DNA from: Oscillospiraceae bacterium
Lineage (GTDB): Bacteria; Bacillota_A; Clostridia; Oscillospirales; Oscillospiraceae
Direction of reading: 5' to 3'
Length of the DNA stretch: 64,000 bases
NCBI GenBank assembly: GCA_902786615.1
Contig: CADADE010000004.1
Location: forward strand, 1-64,000
The position numbers were made by a program, and so were the translations under genes. Numbering within the stretch: the stretch's first letter is position 1; the number at the start of each line of letters is the position of its first letter. The notes under the pieces were generated by a model. That model saw only the letters and a list, made by a program, of their open reading frames with translations. It was not told where the DNA came from and searched no databases. Of this stretch, positions 39,506-47,848 are shown piece by piece.

Positions 39506-41290
39506 TTAGTCTTCCTCCACGTCGCCGACGACGGCGATGTGCAGCTCGTCAAGCTGCTTCTGGGTGACCTCGCTGGGCGCGCCCATGAGGATGTCCTGGG
39601 CGTTCTTGTTCATCGGGAAGGGAATAACCTCGCGGATGGAGTCCTCGCCCGCGAGGAGCATGACCATGCGGTCGACGCCCGGGGCGATGCCGGCGTGCGG
39701 GGGCGCGCCGTAGCAGAAAGCGTTATACATGGCGGGGAACTTTTTCTTTACGTCCTCCTCGCCGAGGCGCACCATCTCGAAAGCCTTGATCATGATTTCG
39801 GGGTCGTGGTTACGCACCGCGCCGGAACTCAGCTCCACGCCGTTGCACACCAGATCGTACTGGTCGGCGGTGATGGTGAGGGGGTCGACCTCGCCGCGCT
39901 CGGCCTTGAGCAGGATGTCGAGGCCGCCGGCGGGCATGGAGAACGGGTTGTGGCAGAATTCCAGTTCGCCGGACTCCTCGCCGATCTCGTACATGGGGAA
40001 GTCGACGATCCAGCAGAACTCGTAGCGCTCCTTGTCCATGTGGCCAGGAACCGCCGCGCCGAGCATTTTGCGCATGACGCCCGCGGTCTTGAGAGCCTGG
40101 TCGTGCTTGCCGGCGGCAACGCCGACGAGCGTGCCGGGCTTGAGGCCCAGCGCCGCGATAACGGCTTCCTTCTTTTCGGCGAGGAACTTGGCCACGCCGC
40201 CCGCAAGCTCGCCCTTCTCGTCAAGCTTGAACCAGTAGGGCTTGGCGCCCGCCTGCACCTCCACGTCGGCGCAGAGCTTGTCGATCTGCTTGCGCGTCAG
40301 GTCGCAGCCGGAGACCGCAATGGCCTTCACGGTATTGCCCGCGGCAAAGGGGGCGAAGTCGGAGCCCTCGACGAGCTTTGTGATGTCCTGCAGGACAAGG
40401 TCGATGCGCAGATCCGGCTTGTCGGAGCCGTAGGTCTCCATGGCCTCGAGGTAGGGGATGCGCTTGAAGGGGGCGGCGGAGGCAACGTCATAGGTGCCGA
40501 ATTTGGCAAAGATGGGAGGCAGCACGTCCTCCAGCACGGCGAACACGTCGTCCTGGGTGGCGAAGGCCATCTCCATATCGAGCTGGTAGAACTCGCCGGG
40601 GGAGCGGTCGCCGCGCGCGTCCTCATCGCGGAAGCAGGGGGCGATCTGGAAATAACGGTCGAAGCCGGAGGTCATCAGCAGCTGCTTGAACTGCTGGGGT
40701 GCCTGGGGCAGAGCATAGAACTTGCCGGGGTGCTTTCTCGCCGGAACCAGGTAGTCGCGCGCGCCCTCGGGGCTGGAGGCCGTAAGGATAGGCGTGGTGA
40801 TCTCCAAAAAGCCGTGCTCGGTCATGGCCTGGCGCAGAGCCGCCACGACGTTGCAGCGCAGGATGATATTTTTCTTGACGGCAGGGTTTCTGAGATCGAG
40901 ATAGCGGTACTTGAGGCGCTGGGTCTCGTCGGCCTCGCGGCTGCGGTTGATTTCAAAGGGCAGCTCGTTATAGCGGCAGCGGCCAAGCACCGTGATCTTC
41001 TCGGGCACGACCTCGATATCGCCGGTGGGGAGCTTCGGGTTCTTGCTGTCGCGCTCGCGCACGACGCCCTCCACGGAGATGGTGGACTCCTTGTTGATGC
41101 CCTTGACGACGCGCATCATGTCCTCGTTTTCGATCACGACCTGGGTAGTGCCGTAAAAGTCGCGCACAACGACGAAGGCAAAGTTATTGCCGACCTCGCG
41201 CACATTCTCCATCCAGCCGACGATTTTGACCTTCTGGCCGACATGCTCGATGCGCAGCTCGTTGCAGGTATGGGTACGGGATTGTGTCAT
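39506..41290 (-). CDS. aspS: Aspartyl-tRNA synthetase
   Basis: This 594-residue class II enzyme charges tRNA-Asp. It has an OB-fold anticodon domain (residues 1-110), class II motif 2 FRDEDARGDRSPGEFYQLDMEM near 213, the bacterial GAD insertion near 290-400, and motif 3 GIAPGVDRMVMLLAGEDSIREVIPFP near 525. The full bacterial-type length suggests a discriminating or non-discriminating enzyme; that cannot be told here. The ATG at 41290 is eight bases from AAAGGA; the one at 41299 overlaps that site. Confidence 0.96.
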   Translation of the reverse strand: MTQSRTHTCNELRIEHVGQKVKIVGWMENVREVGNNFAFVVVRDFYGTTQVVIENEDMMRVVKGINKESTISVEGVVRERDSKNPKLPTGDIEVVPEKITVLGRCRYNELPFEINRSREADETQRLKYRYLDLRNPAVKKNIILRCNVVAALRQAMTEHGFLEITTPILTASSPEGARDYLVPARKHPGKFYALPQAPQQFKQLLMTSGFDRYFQIAPCFRDEDARGDRSPGEFYQLDMEMAFATQDDVFAVLEDVLPPIFAKFGTYDVASAAPFKRIPYLEAMETYGSDKPDLRIDLVLQDITKLVEGSDFAPFAAGNTVKAIAVSGCDLTRKQIDKLCADVEVQAGAKPYWFKLDEKGELAGGVAKFLAEKKEAVIAALGLKPGTLVGVAAGKHDQALKTAGVMRKMLGAAVPGHMDKERYEFCWIVDFPMYEIGEESGELEFCHNPFSMPAGGLDILLKAERGEVDPLTITADQYDLVCNGVELSSGAVRNHDPEIMIKAFEMVRLGEEDVKKKFPAMYNAFCYGAPPHAGIAPGVDRMVMLLAGEDSIREVIPFPMNKNAQDILMGAPSEVTQKQLDELHIAVVGDVEED

Positions 41291-41312
41291 TTCAATCATC
41301 CTTTCTTCCTTT

Positions 41313-41462
41313 TAAGCTCCCTTTGCGAAAGGGAGCTGTCACGGCCGATCTCACGCGAGACCGTGACTGAGGGATCAAACACGCTGCAACAGAGCCTGCT
41401 GTAGACGGGCGTTCGATCCCTCCGGCCCTTCGGGCCACCTCCCTTTTTCCAAAGGGAGGTAA
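41313..41462. repeat. Dispersed palindromic repeat copy between hisS and aspS
   Basis: The order is AGCTCCCTTTGCGAAAGGGAGCT, GTCACGGCC-GATCTCACGCGA-GACCGTGAC, TGAGGGATC...CGATCCCTC, GGCCCTTCGGGCC, and ACCTCCCTTTTTCCAAAGGGAGGT. It is one of the two most complete long copies (about 150 bases) and fills the space between two co-oriented tRNA synthetase genes. No T-box was found here. Confidence 0.9.
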
Positions 41463-41465
41463 TAC

Positions 41466-42821
41466 CTACTCTTTTATCACGCTTCCCGCGTTCATCTCCG
41501 CGATACGCGCCGCGATATGCCGCGCGGCCTCGTCCGGGCTGAGCTTGACCTGCTCGCCGGAGCGCATGTCCTTGACGGAGAGGACGCCCGCGTTCATCTC
41601 ATCCTCGCCGATGAGCACGGCGAAGGGCACGCCGATCTTGTCGGCATAGGCCATCTTTGCCTTGAACTTGCGCTGCTCGCCGTAGAGCTGGGTACGGATA
41701 CCCGCGCTGCGCAGCGTCGTGGCGGCGGCGACAGCGAAGCCCAGCTCCTCCGTCATGGGCAGCACCAGCGCGTCGCAGGGGGCGGTGACAATGTCGTCGG
41801 AGAGAAGCCCCTGCTCGTTCAGGACGTAGAAAAGCCGCGTCAGGCCGATGGAGATGCCGACGCCGGGGAGCTGCTTGTCCGTGTAGTACTCGGCGAGGTT
41901 GTCGTAGCGCCCGCCGGAGCAGACGGAGCCGATCTCCGGGTGCTCGGTCATGACGGTTTCATAGACGGTGCCGGTATAGTAGTCAAGGCCGCGGGCGATG
42001 GTGAGGTCGACGGCGAAGTTTTCCTCCGGCACGCCGAAGTCCTTGAGATATTTTGTCACCGCGATCAGCTCGTCCAGGCCCTGATCGAAGGTCGCGTCCA
42101 TTCCGCGGTAGCGGCCGAGGGCCTCGATCACCTCGGCGTTCGTGCCGCAGATGGCCATGAAGTCCAGGACGTTTTCCGCCTTGCAGGGCAGCATCTTCAC
42201 CTCGTCGATGAGAAGCTCCTTCACCTTTTCCGCGCCGATCTTGTCGAGCTTGTCCACGGTGCGCATAATCTCGCCGGCCTTCTCGCTCATGCCGTTCATG
42301 GTGTAGAAGCCGTTTAAGAGCTTGCGGTTATTGACGCGGATCTTGAACTTTTTCAGTCCCAGCTTTGTGAAGGTGCTGTAGATGATGGCTGGGATCTCCG
42401 CCTCGTTGGAGATGTCCAGCTTCCCGTCGCCGATCACGTCGATGTCGGCCTGGTAAAACTCCCGGAAGCGGCCGCGCTGGGCGCGCTCGCCCCGGTAGAC
42501 CTTGCCGATCTGGTAGCGGCGGAAGGGGAAGGCCAGCTCGGAATAATGCCCGGCGACATACTTTGCCAGCGGCACCGTGAGGTCAAAGCGCAGCGCGAGG
42601 TCGCTGTCGCCCTTCTGGAAGCGGTAGATCTGTTTTTCGGTCTCGCCGCCGCCCTTGGCCAGCAGCACCTCCGCCGATTCGATGACCGGGGTGTCGAGCG
42701 GCGTGAAGCCGTAGAGACTGTAGCTTTCGCGCAGGATGGAGAGCATACGCTCCATCTTCATCTGCTGCCGGGGCAGCAGCTCCATAAAGCCGGACAGAGT
42801 CCGGGGGCTGACTTTTGCCAT
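41466..42821 (-). CDS. hisS: Histidyl-tRNA synthetase
   Basis: This 451-residue class II enzyme charges tRNA-His. It shows motif 2 RRYQIGKVYRGERAQRGRFREFYQADIDVIG near 98, the HisRS-specific ARGLDYYTGTVYE near 263, motif 3 GVGISIGLTRLFYVL near 308, and a C-terminal anticodon domain (DALVLPMTEE...). GGAAAGGAATATTTTT precedes the ATG. Confidence 0.96.
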   Translation of the reverse strand: MAKVSPRTLSGFMELLPRQQMKMERMLSILRESYSLYGFTPLDTPVIESAEVLLAKGGGETEKQIYRFQKGDSDLALRFDLTVPLAKYVAGHYSELAFPFRRYQIGKVYRGERAQRGRFREFYQADIDVIGDGKLDISNEAEIPAIIYSTFTKLGLKKFKIRVNNRKLLNGFYTMNGMSEKAGEIMRTVDKLDKIGAEKVKELLIDEVKMLPCKAENVLDFMAICGTNAEVIEALGRYRGMDATFDQGLDELIAVTKYLKDFGVPEENFAVDLTIARGLDYYTGTVYETVMTEHPEIGSVCSGGRYDNLAEYYTDKQLPGVGISIGLTRLFYVLNEQGLLSDDIVTAPCDALVLPMTEELGFAVAAATTLRSAGIRTQLYGEQRKFKAKMAYADKIGVPFAVLIGEDEMNAGVLSVKDMRSGEQVKLSPDEAARHIAARIAEMNAGSVIKE

Positions 42822-42859
42822 AAAAATATTCCTTTCCGGTGAAAATGGCCGTAAAACGC

Positions 42860-42888
42860 CGTAGGGGCGGCTGGCAGCCGCCCCGGCA
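42860..42888 (-). repeat. GGGGCGGCTGCC palindrome between the MGS-like gene and hisS
   Basis: GGGGCGGCTG-CC-AGCCGCCCC is followed on the minus strand by TACGGCGTTTTACGG. It can stop transcription partly and resembles a GC-rich dispersed repeat of clostridial genomes. Confidence 0.6.
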
Positions 42889-42895
42889 GGCAGTC

Positions 42896-43300
42896 TTATT
42901 TCTTTTGCGGGTTGACGATGTTGCGCCAGTCGAGGTCGCCGCGCCGCAGTCCCTGCACCAGCACCTCCGCCGTGGCGGCGTTGGTGGCAAAGGGGATCTG
43001 GTACTGATCGCAGAGCCGCTCGATCTTGTTGATGTCGTCAAAGCCCTTGGGGTTGGTGGGGTCGCAGAAAAACAGAACCAGGTCGATCTCGTTGAAGGAG
43101 ATGCGCGCCCCGATCTGCTGCGCGCCGCCCTGCTCGGCATGGAGGTAGAGCGTGATGGGCAGGCCCGTTGCCTCCGCCACAAGCTTGCCGGTGACGTGCG
43201 TGGCACAGAGGGAGTGCTCCGCAAGGATGCCGCAGTAGGCGATGCAGAACTGGACCATCAGTTCTTTTTTTCTGTCGTGTGCCATTAACGCAATGTTCAT
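42896..43300 (-). CDS. Methylglyoxal synthase-like protein with altered active site
   Basis: This 134-residue protein has the MGS fold: NIALMAHDRKKELMVQF at the start (His of the family kept), QQIGARISFNEIDLVLFF near 62, and PFATNAATAEVLVQGLRRGDLDW near 104. In true MGS the phosphate loop and catalytic Asp read SGPxGGDQQ; here the same place reads HAEQGGAQQ, so the Asp is Ala. The PHDPD loop with the active-site His is KGFDD, one residue shorter. Methylglyoxal formation from dihydroxyacetone phosphate is therefore doubtful. It lies upstream of hisS. Confidence 0.82.
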   Translation of the reverse strand: MNIALMAHDRKKELMVQFCIAYCGILAEHSLCATHVTGKLVAEATGLPITLYLHAEQGGAQQIGARISFNEIDLVLFFCDPTNPKGFDDINKIERLCDQYQIPFATNAATAEVLVQGLRRGDLDWRNIVNPQKK

Positions 43301-43445
43301 CCGAATACTCCGTTTCTCTTTTCACAGCTTTGAATCTCTTAAATCACTTCATTATAAACGCTCAGGCTTGAAACTGCAATACAGATTTTCCACTTTTTTG
43401 AATTCATCTCTGTGGTTTTTTTCGCGGTGAATCGTTTCACGGACA

Positions 43446-45560
43446 TTATTTCAGCAGCGCCATCTCCGGCTCCGAGGTATCGGAGTAGCCGCGGATGGTG
43501 ATGTAGGCGTCCATGATCTGGCGGGCGATGAACTGCACGTCGGCGCCGGCGCCGCCGCGCTCGACCACGACGAAGATGGCGACCTCGGGGTCCTTATAGG
43601 GGCCGTAGCACATGAAGATACCGTCGTTCTGGATGCCCTCGCCCTTCTGGGCGGTACCGGTTTTGCCGGCGCAGCGCCAGGCGCAGGGGACCCAGATGTT
43701 GGCGTTGGTCTCATTGGTGTAGTCGTTGAGCACCTTCCACATGCCCTCGTGCACCGCGTCCCAGTTGTACTGGGCGGTCTCGACGGTGGACATGATCTTG
43801 CTCTCGCGCTCGTAGAGCTTTTCGGAATAGTCGTAGTTGCGGATGGTCTTGATGATGGAGGCGGAGTAGCGCGTACCGCCGTTTGCGACCGTGGCGCAGT
43901 ATTCCGCCATCTGGATGGGGGTGAACACGGAGTCGGACTGGCCGATGGCAGCCTGCAGGGTGTCGCCGATGCGCCACTCAGAGCCCGCGTAGTCCTGGTG
44001 GTTTGCGCGGTTTGACATGTTGCCCTTGGCCTCCACCAGCTCGATGCCGGAGAACTGGCCAAGGCCAAAGGCGGCGGCGAATTCGCCCATATCGTCAACG
44101 CCGAGGTCGTTGCCCAGGGTATAGAAGAAGTAGTTGCAGGAATCGCGGATAGCGTCGGTTACGTTCTCCTCCGGGTGGGTCAGGTGTTCTTTTTTGCTGG
44201 CGTTCCAGATCCAGCATTCCGGGGCGTAGCCTTCAGCGGCGTAGCGGGTGTACACGCCCTGGCACTTGATGCGCTTTTCCGTGTTGATGATGCCCTTGGT
44301 AAGGCTTGCGATGGCAGTGCAGGGCTTGAAGGTGGAGCCTGGGGCATAGGTGCCGAGCAGGGCGCGGTTGAAGAGCGGGGCGTTTTCCGCGACCAGAAGA
44401 TCCTGATAGTCCTCAATGATGCGCGAGACGTTGTAGGTCGGCCAGGAGGCCAGGGCCAGCGGGGAGCCGTCCTTCACGTTCACCACGACGGCGGAGGCGC
44501 CGGTGATGTTGTCCTTGAGCTCCACATTGTAGTCGCCGCGCGCGGTACCCTCGGCGCGCTTCTGGGCGATGTTCTTTTTCAGGATCTCGACGCCGTTTCC
44601 GAGGATGCGCTCGGTCTGCTCCTGGAGGACGCTGTCGATGGTGAGATAGATGTGGTTGCCGGGGATGGGCTCCTTGGTATAGACGGTGGCGAGGATGGTG
44701 CCGGAGGCGTTGCGGGTCTCCTCCACCTCCCCGTCCTGGCCGTGCAGGTAGTTCTCAAAGGCGTACTCGATGCCGTCCTTGCCCACCATGGCGCCGGTGG
44801 AGTAGTCAAGCAGGGAGTATTTTTCAAATTCCTCCTGGGTCATCAGGCCCACGTAGCCCAGGATATGGGCGGCGTAGTCGGTGGAGTACTGGCGGATATA
44901 GGCGCGCTTGACCTCAATGCCGACGAGCTTGTTTTCCATGATGGAGGAGATGAGGTTCATGCTCGCGTCCTCGACGAAGACGTAGTCGGCGGTGTTGATG
45001 GCGTAGCGCACGTTGATGGAGTAGCGCACGCCCGCGATGAGGCGCATTTCGGCGGCGGAATAGCTGTTGTCGATGTTGTAGCGGGTGCGCATATAGCTCA
45101 TCAGCTCCACGGCCGTACAGTTGGGGTCCAGGCCCTGGCGCTTGTAGTAGGCCTCCAGCATGGTGCGCTGGATGGCGGTCATGTTTTCGTCGTACTCAAA
45201 GGGCGGCTCGAGCGTGACGGGCAGGTCGTCGGTGTACTCGTCGCCATAGGAGCGCACCATGCCCACCAGCTCCAGAATGACGGCATTGGGGTCGTCGTTG
45301 GCGAAAAGCTTGTCTGTGTCGATCCTGAGGTTATAGCACTCGGCGTTTGACACCAGCACGCGCCCGTAGCGGTCGAGGATGTTGCCGCGCGCGGCGGTGA
45401 CGGTGCGCTTGGTTTTGGTCAGCTCATTCGCGCGGTTATAGTAAGCCTCGCCCTGGACGATCTGCAGCTGATAGAGAAAGTACATGTAAACGGCCAGCAG
45501 CACCAGCGCGATCACCGCGAGCGCCGCCACCCGTCCGGGTTTGATAAGTCTGCTGTTCAT
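43446..45560 (-). CDS. mrdA: Penicillin-binding protein 2 (elongasome transpeptidase)
   Basis: This 704-residue class B PBP cross-links peptidoglycan along the side wall. One N-terminal membrane helix (VAALAVIALVLLAVYMYFLY) is followed by the dimerisation domain (ARGNILDRYGRVL near 58) and the transpeptidase domain: STFKP (SxxK serine) near 415, SCNYFF (SxN) near 475, and AGKTGTAQ (KTG) near 640. Length is in the upper range for PBP2. The ATG at 45560 is five bases from AAAGGA. With mreD and mreC upstream it forms an elongasome cluster. Confidence 0.92.
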   Translation of the reverse strand: MNSRLIKPGRVAALAVIALVLLAVYMYFLYQLQIVQGEAYYNRANELTKTKRTVTAARGNILDRYGRVLVSNAECYNLRIDTDKLFANDDPNAVILELVGMVRSYGDEYTDDLPVTLEPPFEYDENMTAIQRTMLEAYYKRQGLDPNCTAVELMSYMRTRYNIDNSYSAAEMRLIAGVRYSINVRYAINTADYVFVEDASMNLISSIMENKLVGIEVKRAYIRQYSTDYAAHILGYVGLMTQEEFEKYSLLDYSTGAMVGKDGIEYAFENYLHGQDGEVEETRNASGTILATVYTKEPIPGNHIYLTIDSVLQEQTERILGNGVEILKKNIAQKRAEGTARGDYNVELKDNITGASAVVVNVKDGSPLALASWPTYNVSRIIEDYQDLLVAENAPLFNRALLGTYAPGSTFKPCTAIASLTKGIINTEKRIKCQGVYTRYAAEGYAPECWIWNASKKEHLTHPEENVTDAIRDSCNYFFYTLGNDLGVDDMGEFAAAFGLGQFSGIELVEAKGNMSNRANHQDYAGSEWRIGDTLQAAIGQSDSVFTPIQMAEYCATVANGGTRYSASIIKTIRNYDYSEKLYERESKIMSTVETAQYNWDAVHEGMWKVLNDYTNETNANIWVPCAWRCAGKTGTAQKGEGIQNDGIFMCYGPYKDPEVAIFVVVERGGAGADVQFIARQIMDAYITIRGYSDTSEPEMALLK

Positions 45561-45577
45561 AGAAATCCTTTCAAACA

Positions 45578-45742
45578 TGCCTTCCCCTTGAGGGGAAGGT
45601 GGATCGCCCCGTCTCCCGCAAGGGGCGAGACGGATGAGGTGTCACTCTCACCGTCTGTATGATTCTTGTCAAAGGCGGCATGCTCCACCTCATCCGCCCC
45701 AGTTTGCGAACTGGGGCACCTTCCCCTCAAGGGGAAGGCTGT
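45578..45742. repeat. Dispersed palindromic repeat copy between mreD and mrdA
   Basis: The ends are GCCTTCCCCTTGAGGGGAAGG and CCTTCCCCTCAAGGGGAAGGC. Inside are GCCCCGTCTCCCGCAAGGGGC, CACCTCATCCG (in both orientations) and CCCCAGTTTGCGAACTGGGG. The element is a large inverted repeat built of small hairpins, inside the mreCD-mrdA operon. Confidence 0.88.
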
Positions 45743-46240
45743 TCATTCCCTGCTCCACTTTGCCGGCAGGGGGTAGGCCAGCGCGGCGAAGGGCATGGAG
45801 AAGAGGGTCTGCAGCAGGGCGACCTTGAGCATTTCCATGCCCCAGGCGTCCCCCGCCAGGGTCTTGAGCATTTGCAGCAGCGCCGTGATGAGCAAGGCCA
45901 GGAAGGCCACGCCCATGAAGGCGAAGAAGCGGCGGTTGATGAAAAACTGGGAGATGAAGGCGCTCATCAGGCTCAGCGACGGCAGGAGGACAAGGAAAAA
46001 CACGCGGTTTTCCACAAAGCTCATGTCCGCAAAATAGCCCATCAGGAGGCTGAGAAGCGGGCCCCAGGTGGCCCCCTCGAACATGCCGACCGCGGCCGCG
46101 ACCGCGGGCAGCACCAGGGGCGCGACGCCGAAGGGCCGGATATGGCTGAGCACCATGTTCTGGGCCATCAGGGTCAGAAACATGAGCAGCAGATAGCGCA
46201 GGACCTTGTTCAGGTCGATTTTTTCCAGTAAATCTTTCAA
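45743..46240 (-). CDS. mreD: Rod shape-determining protein MreD
   Basis: This 165-residue protein has five or six membrane helices in the MreD pattern (LTLMAQNMVLSHIRPFGVAPLVLP near 24, GMFEGATWGPLLSLLMGYFADM near 52). It links MreC and the PBP2/RodA machine in the membrane. It starts six bases after mreC. No mreB is found in the window, so the actin filament gene is elsewhere. Confidence 0.9.
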   Translation of the reverse strand: MKDLLEKIDLNKVLRYLLLMFLTLMAQNMVLSHIRPFGVAPLVLPAVAAAVGMFEGATWGPLLSLLMGYFADMSFVENRVFFLVLLPSLSLMSAFISQFFINRRFFAFMGVAFLALLITALLQMLKTLAGDAWGMEMLKVALLQTLFSMPFAALAYPLPAKWSRE

Positions 46241-46246
46241 GCTGAG

Positions 46247-47089
46247 TTACTCCACAACCGTAAAGTCCTTGATGACGAACACCTGCACCAGGGAGTCCAG
46301 GTTTGCCTGGGGCTCGACGATGCCGTACTCGATCTGGCCGCCGGCCTCGGTCTGCACGGCGGTGAGGGTGCCGATCATCAGACCCGCCGGGAAAGCGCCG
46401 CCGGAGCCGGAGGTCAGCACATCGTCGCCCACGAAGATCTGCGCCCCGTCGGCGAGATAGGTGAGCTTGGCGGTCTTGTCGCGCATGAAGGAAAACTCGC
46501 CCACCACCATGCCGGAGTTGCCCGTGGCGCCGACAAACGCGCCGACGGACATGTCCACGTCGATGAGGGTGGAGACGGTGGCCCAGTTGGTGCCGAGCTC
46601 CGTGATCTGGCCGACCACAGCGCCGTACTCGGTGACAACGGGGTCGCCCATCTCAATGCCGCTGGACGCGCCCTTGGAGATGGTAAAGGCGCTCGACCAG
46701 TTGGAGGTGGACCAGAGCACCACCTTGCACGACTCCATCACATAGTCGGTGTGCTTTTCCCGGAGCTCCAGAAGCTTTCTGAGGCGGGAGTTTTCCTCCG
46801 AAGCCTCGATGCCGTCGCGGGCGGATTTCTGCGCGTCGGCAAGCTGGGAGCGAAGGGATTCGTTCTCCGCCAGCAGCGAGTCGTAGTCGTAGATATAGCC
46901 GTACATGCTGTCGAACCAGTTGACGGCGGAGGACAGGACCTTCTGGATGGGAGACTTGAGAACGCCGGCCATGTTCTGCACAAAGCCGATGCGCCCGTCG
47001 CGCGCGGCAGCGCCGAGGCCGATGATGAGGGCCGCGGCGGCGATGATGATGCCGATGCGCAGGCCGTATTTCTGCAGGTATTGCTTCAC
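46247..47089 (-). CDS. mreC: Rod shape-determining protein MreC
   Basis: This 280-residue bitopic protein has an N-terminal helix (GIIIAAAALIIGLGA), a coiled coil (LLAENESLRSQLADAQKSARDGIEASEENSRLRKLLELRE, near 65-105) and two beta-domains (VVLWSTSNWSSAFTISKGASSGIEMGDPVV near 120). It binds and activates PBP2. The GTG at 47089 overlaps the maf stop (GTGA) and follows GGGGGTGAG, so translation is coupled to maf. Confidence 0.9.
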   Translation of the reverse strand: MKQYLQKYGLRIGIIIAAAALIIGLGAAARDGRIGFVQNMAGVLKSPIQKVLSSAVNWFDSMYGYIYDYDSLLAENESLRSQLADAQKSARDGIEASEENSRLRKLLELREKHTDYVMESCKVVLWSTSNWSSAFTISKGASSGIEMGDPVVTEYGAVVGQITELGTNWATVSTLIDVDMSVGAFVGATGNSGMVVGEFSFMRDKTAKLTYLADGAQIFVGDDVLTSGSGGAFPAGLMIGTLTAVQTEAGGQIEYGIVEPQANLDSLVQVFVIKDFTVVE

Positions 47090-47658
47090 AGCAGGCTCAC
47101 CCCCAGTTCCCGGAGCATCAGCCCGAGTCTGCACAGCGGCAGACCCACGACGTTGAAATAATCACCCTCGATGCCCTCGACAAAGAGCGAGGCCCGGCCC
47201 TGGATGCCGTAGGCCCCGGCCTTGTCCATGGGCTCGCCGGTTCGGATATAGGCGGCGATCTCCGCCTCGGAGAGCGCGCGAAAGTGCACGGCGCTGCGCT
47301 CGGCGGCAAGGCTCTCCCGCCCGTCCTTCAAAACACAGACGCCTGTATAGACCGCATGCGCCCGCCCCGAGAGCGCGCGCAGCATGTCCGCCGCTTCGTC
47401 CTCGGAATGGGGCTTGCCATAGACCCGTCCCTCGTGCCAGACGATGGTGTCGGCGGCGATGACAAGATCGCCGGGGGCGCACCTTGCCGCCACCTCCCGC
47501 GCCTTGTGGGAGGCCAGCGCCTGCACCAGCTTATCCGGCGGGAGCGCGGGGTCTGCCCTTTCCTCCCCGACGGCGGGGATGATTTTCAAATCCTTTACGC
47601 CCAGCATCTGCATGAGCTCACGCCTCCGCGGCGACGCGGAGGCCAAAACGATAGACAT
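47086..47658 (-). CDS. maf: Maf family nucleotide pyrophosphatase
   Basis: This 190-residue protein hydrolyses non-canonical or modified nucleoside triphosphates such as dTTP/UTP or m5UTP. It shows VLASASPRRRELM at residue 4, AADTIVWHEGRVYGKPHSEDEAADMLRALSGRAHAVYTGVCV near 72-112, and DKAGAYGIQGRASLFVEGIEGDYFNVVGLPL near 150. It starts the maf-mreC-mreD-mrdA cluster, an arrangement also seen in Bacillus. The ATG at 47658 follows GGAG. Confidence 0.93.
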   Translation of the reverse strand: MSIVLASASPRRRELMQMLGVKDLKIIPAVGEERADPALPPDKLVQALASHKAREVAARCAPGDLVIAADTIVWHEGRVYGKPHSEDEAADMLRALSGRAHAVYTGVCVLKDGRESLAAERSAVHFRALSEAEIAAYIRTGEPMDKAGAYGIQGRASLFVEGIEGDYFNVVGLPLCRLGLMLRELGVSLL

Positions 47659-47685
47659 TACAGTTATCTCCAAAACCTTATTGGC

Positions 47686-47833
47686 TCCCTCTCTGAGGGA
47701 GCTGTCATGGCCGGTCTCACGCGAGGCCATGACTGAGGGATCGGCTGTCCTGTACATGCTTTAACAGAAGCTTGTACAAATATTGATCGATCCCTCCGGC
47801 CTTCGGCCACCTCCCTTTTTCCAAAGGGAGGTA
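47686..47833. repeat. Dispersed palindromic repeat copy between the U32 gene and maf
   Basis: The order is GGCTCCCTCTCTGAGGGAGC, GTCATGGCC-GGTCTCACGCGA-GGCCATGAC, TGAGGGATCG...CGATCCCTCC, GGCCTTCGGCC, and CCTCCCTTTTTCCAAAGGGAGG. It matches the hisS/aspS copy module for module. Confidence 0.9.
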
Positions 47834-47848
47834 AAAGCGTGCAAGTTT

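Noticed and set aside
41291..41465. T-box leader for aspS
   Set aside because: No T-box sequence (TGGNACCGCG) or specifier stem was seen; the space is fully explained by the palindromic repeat. The same holds in front of hisS.
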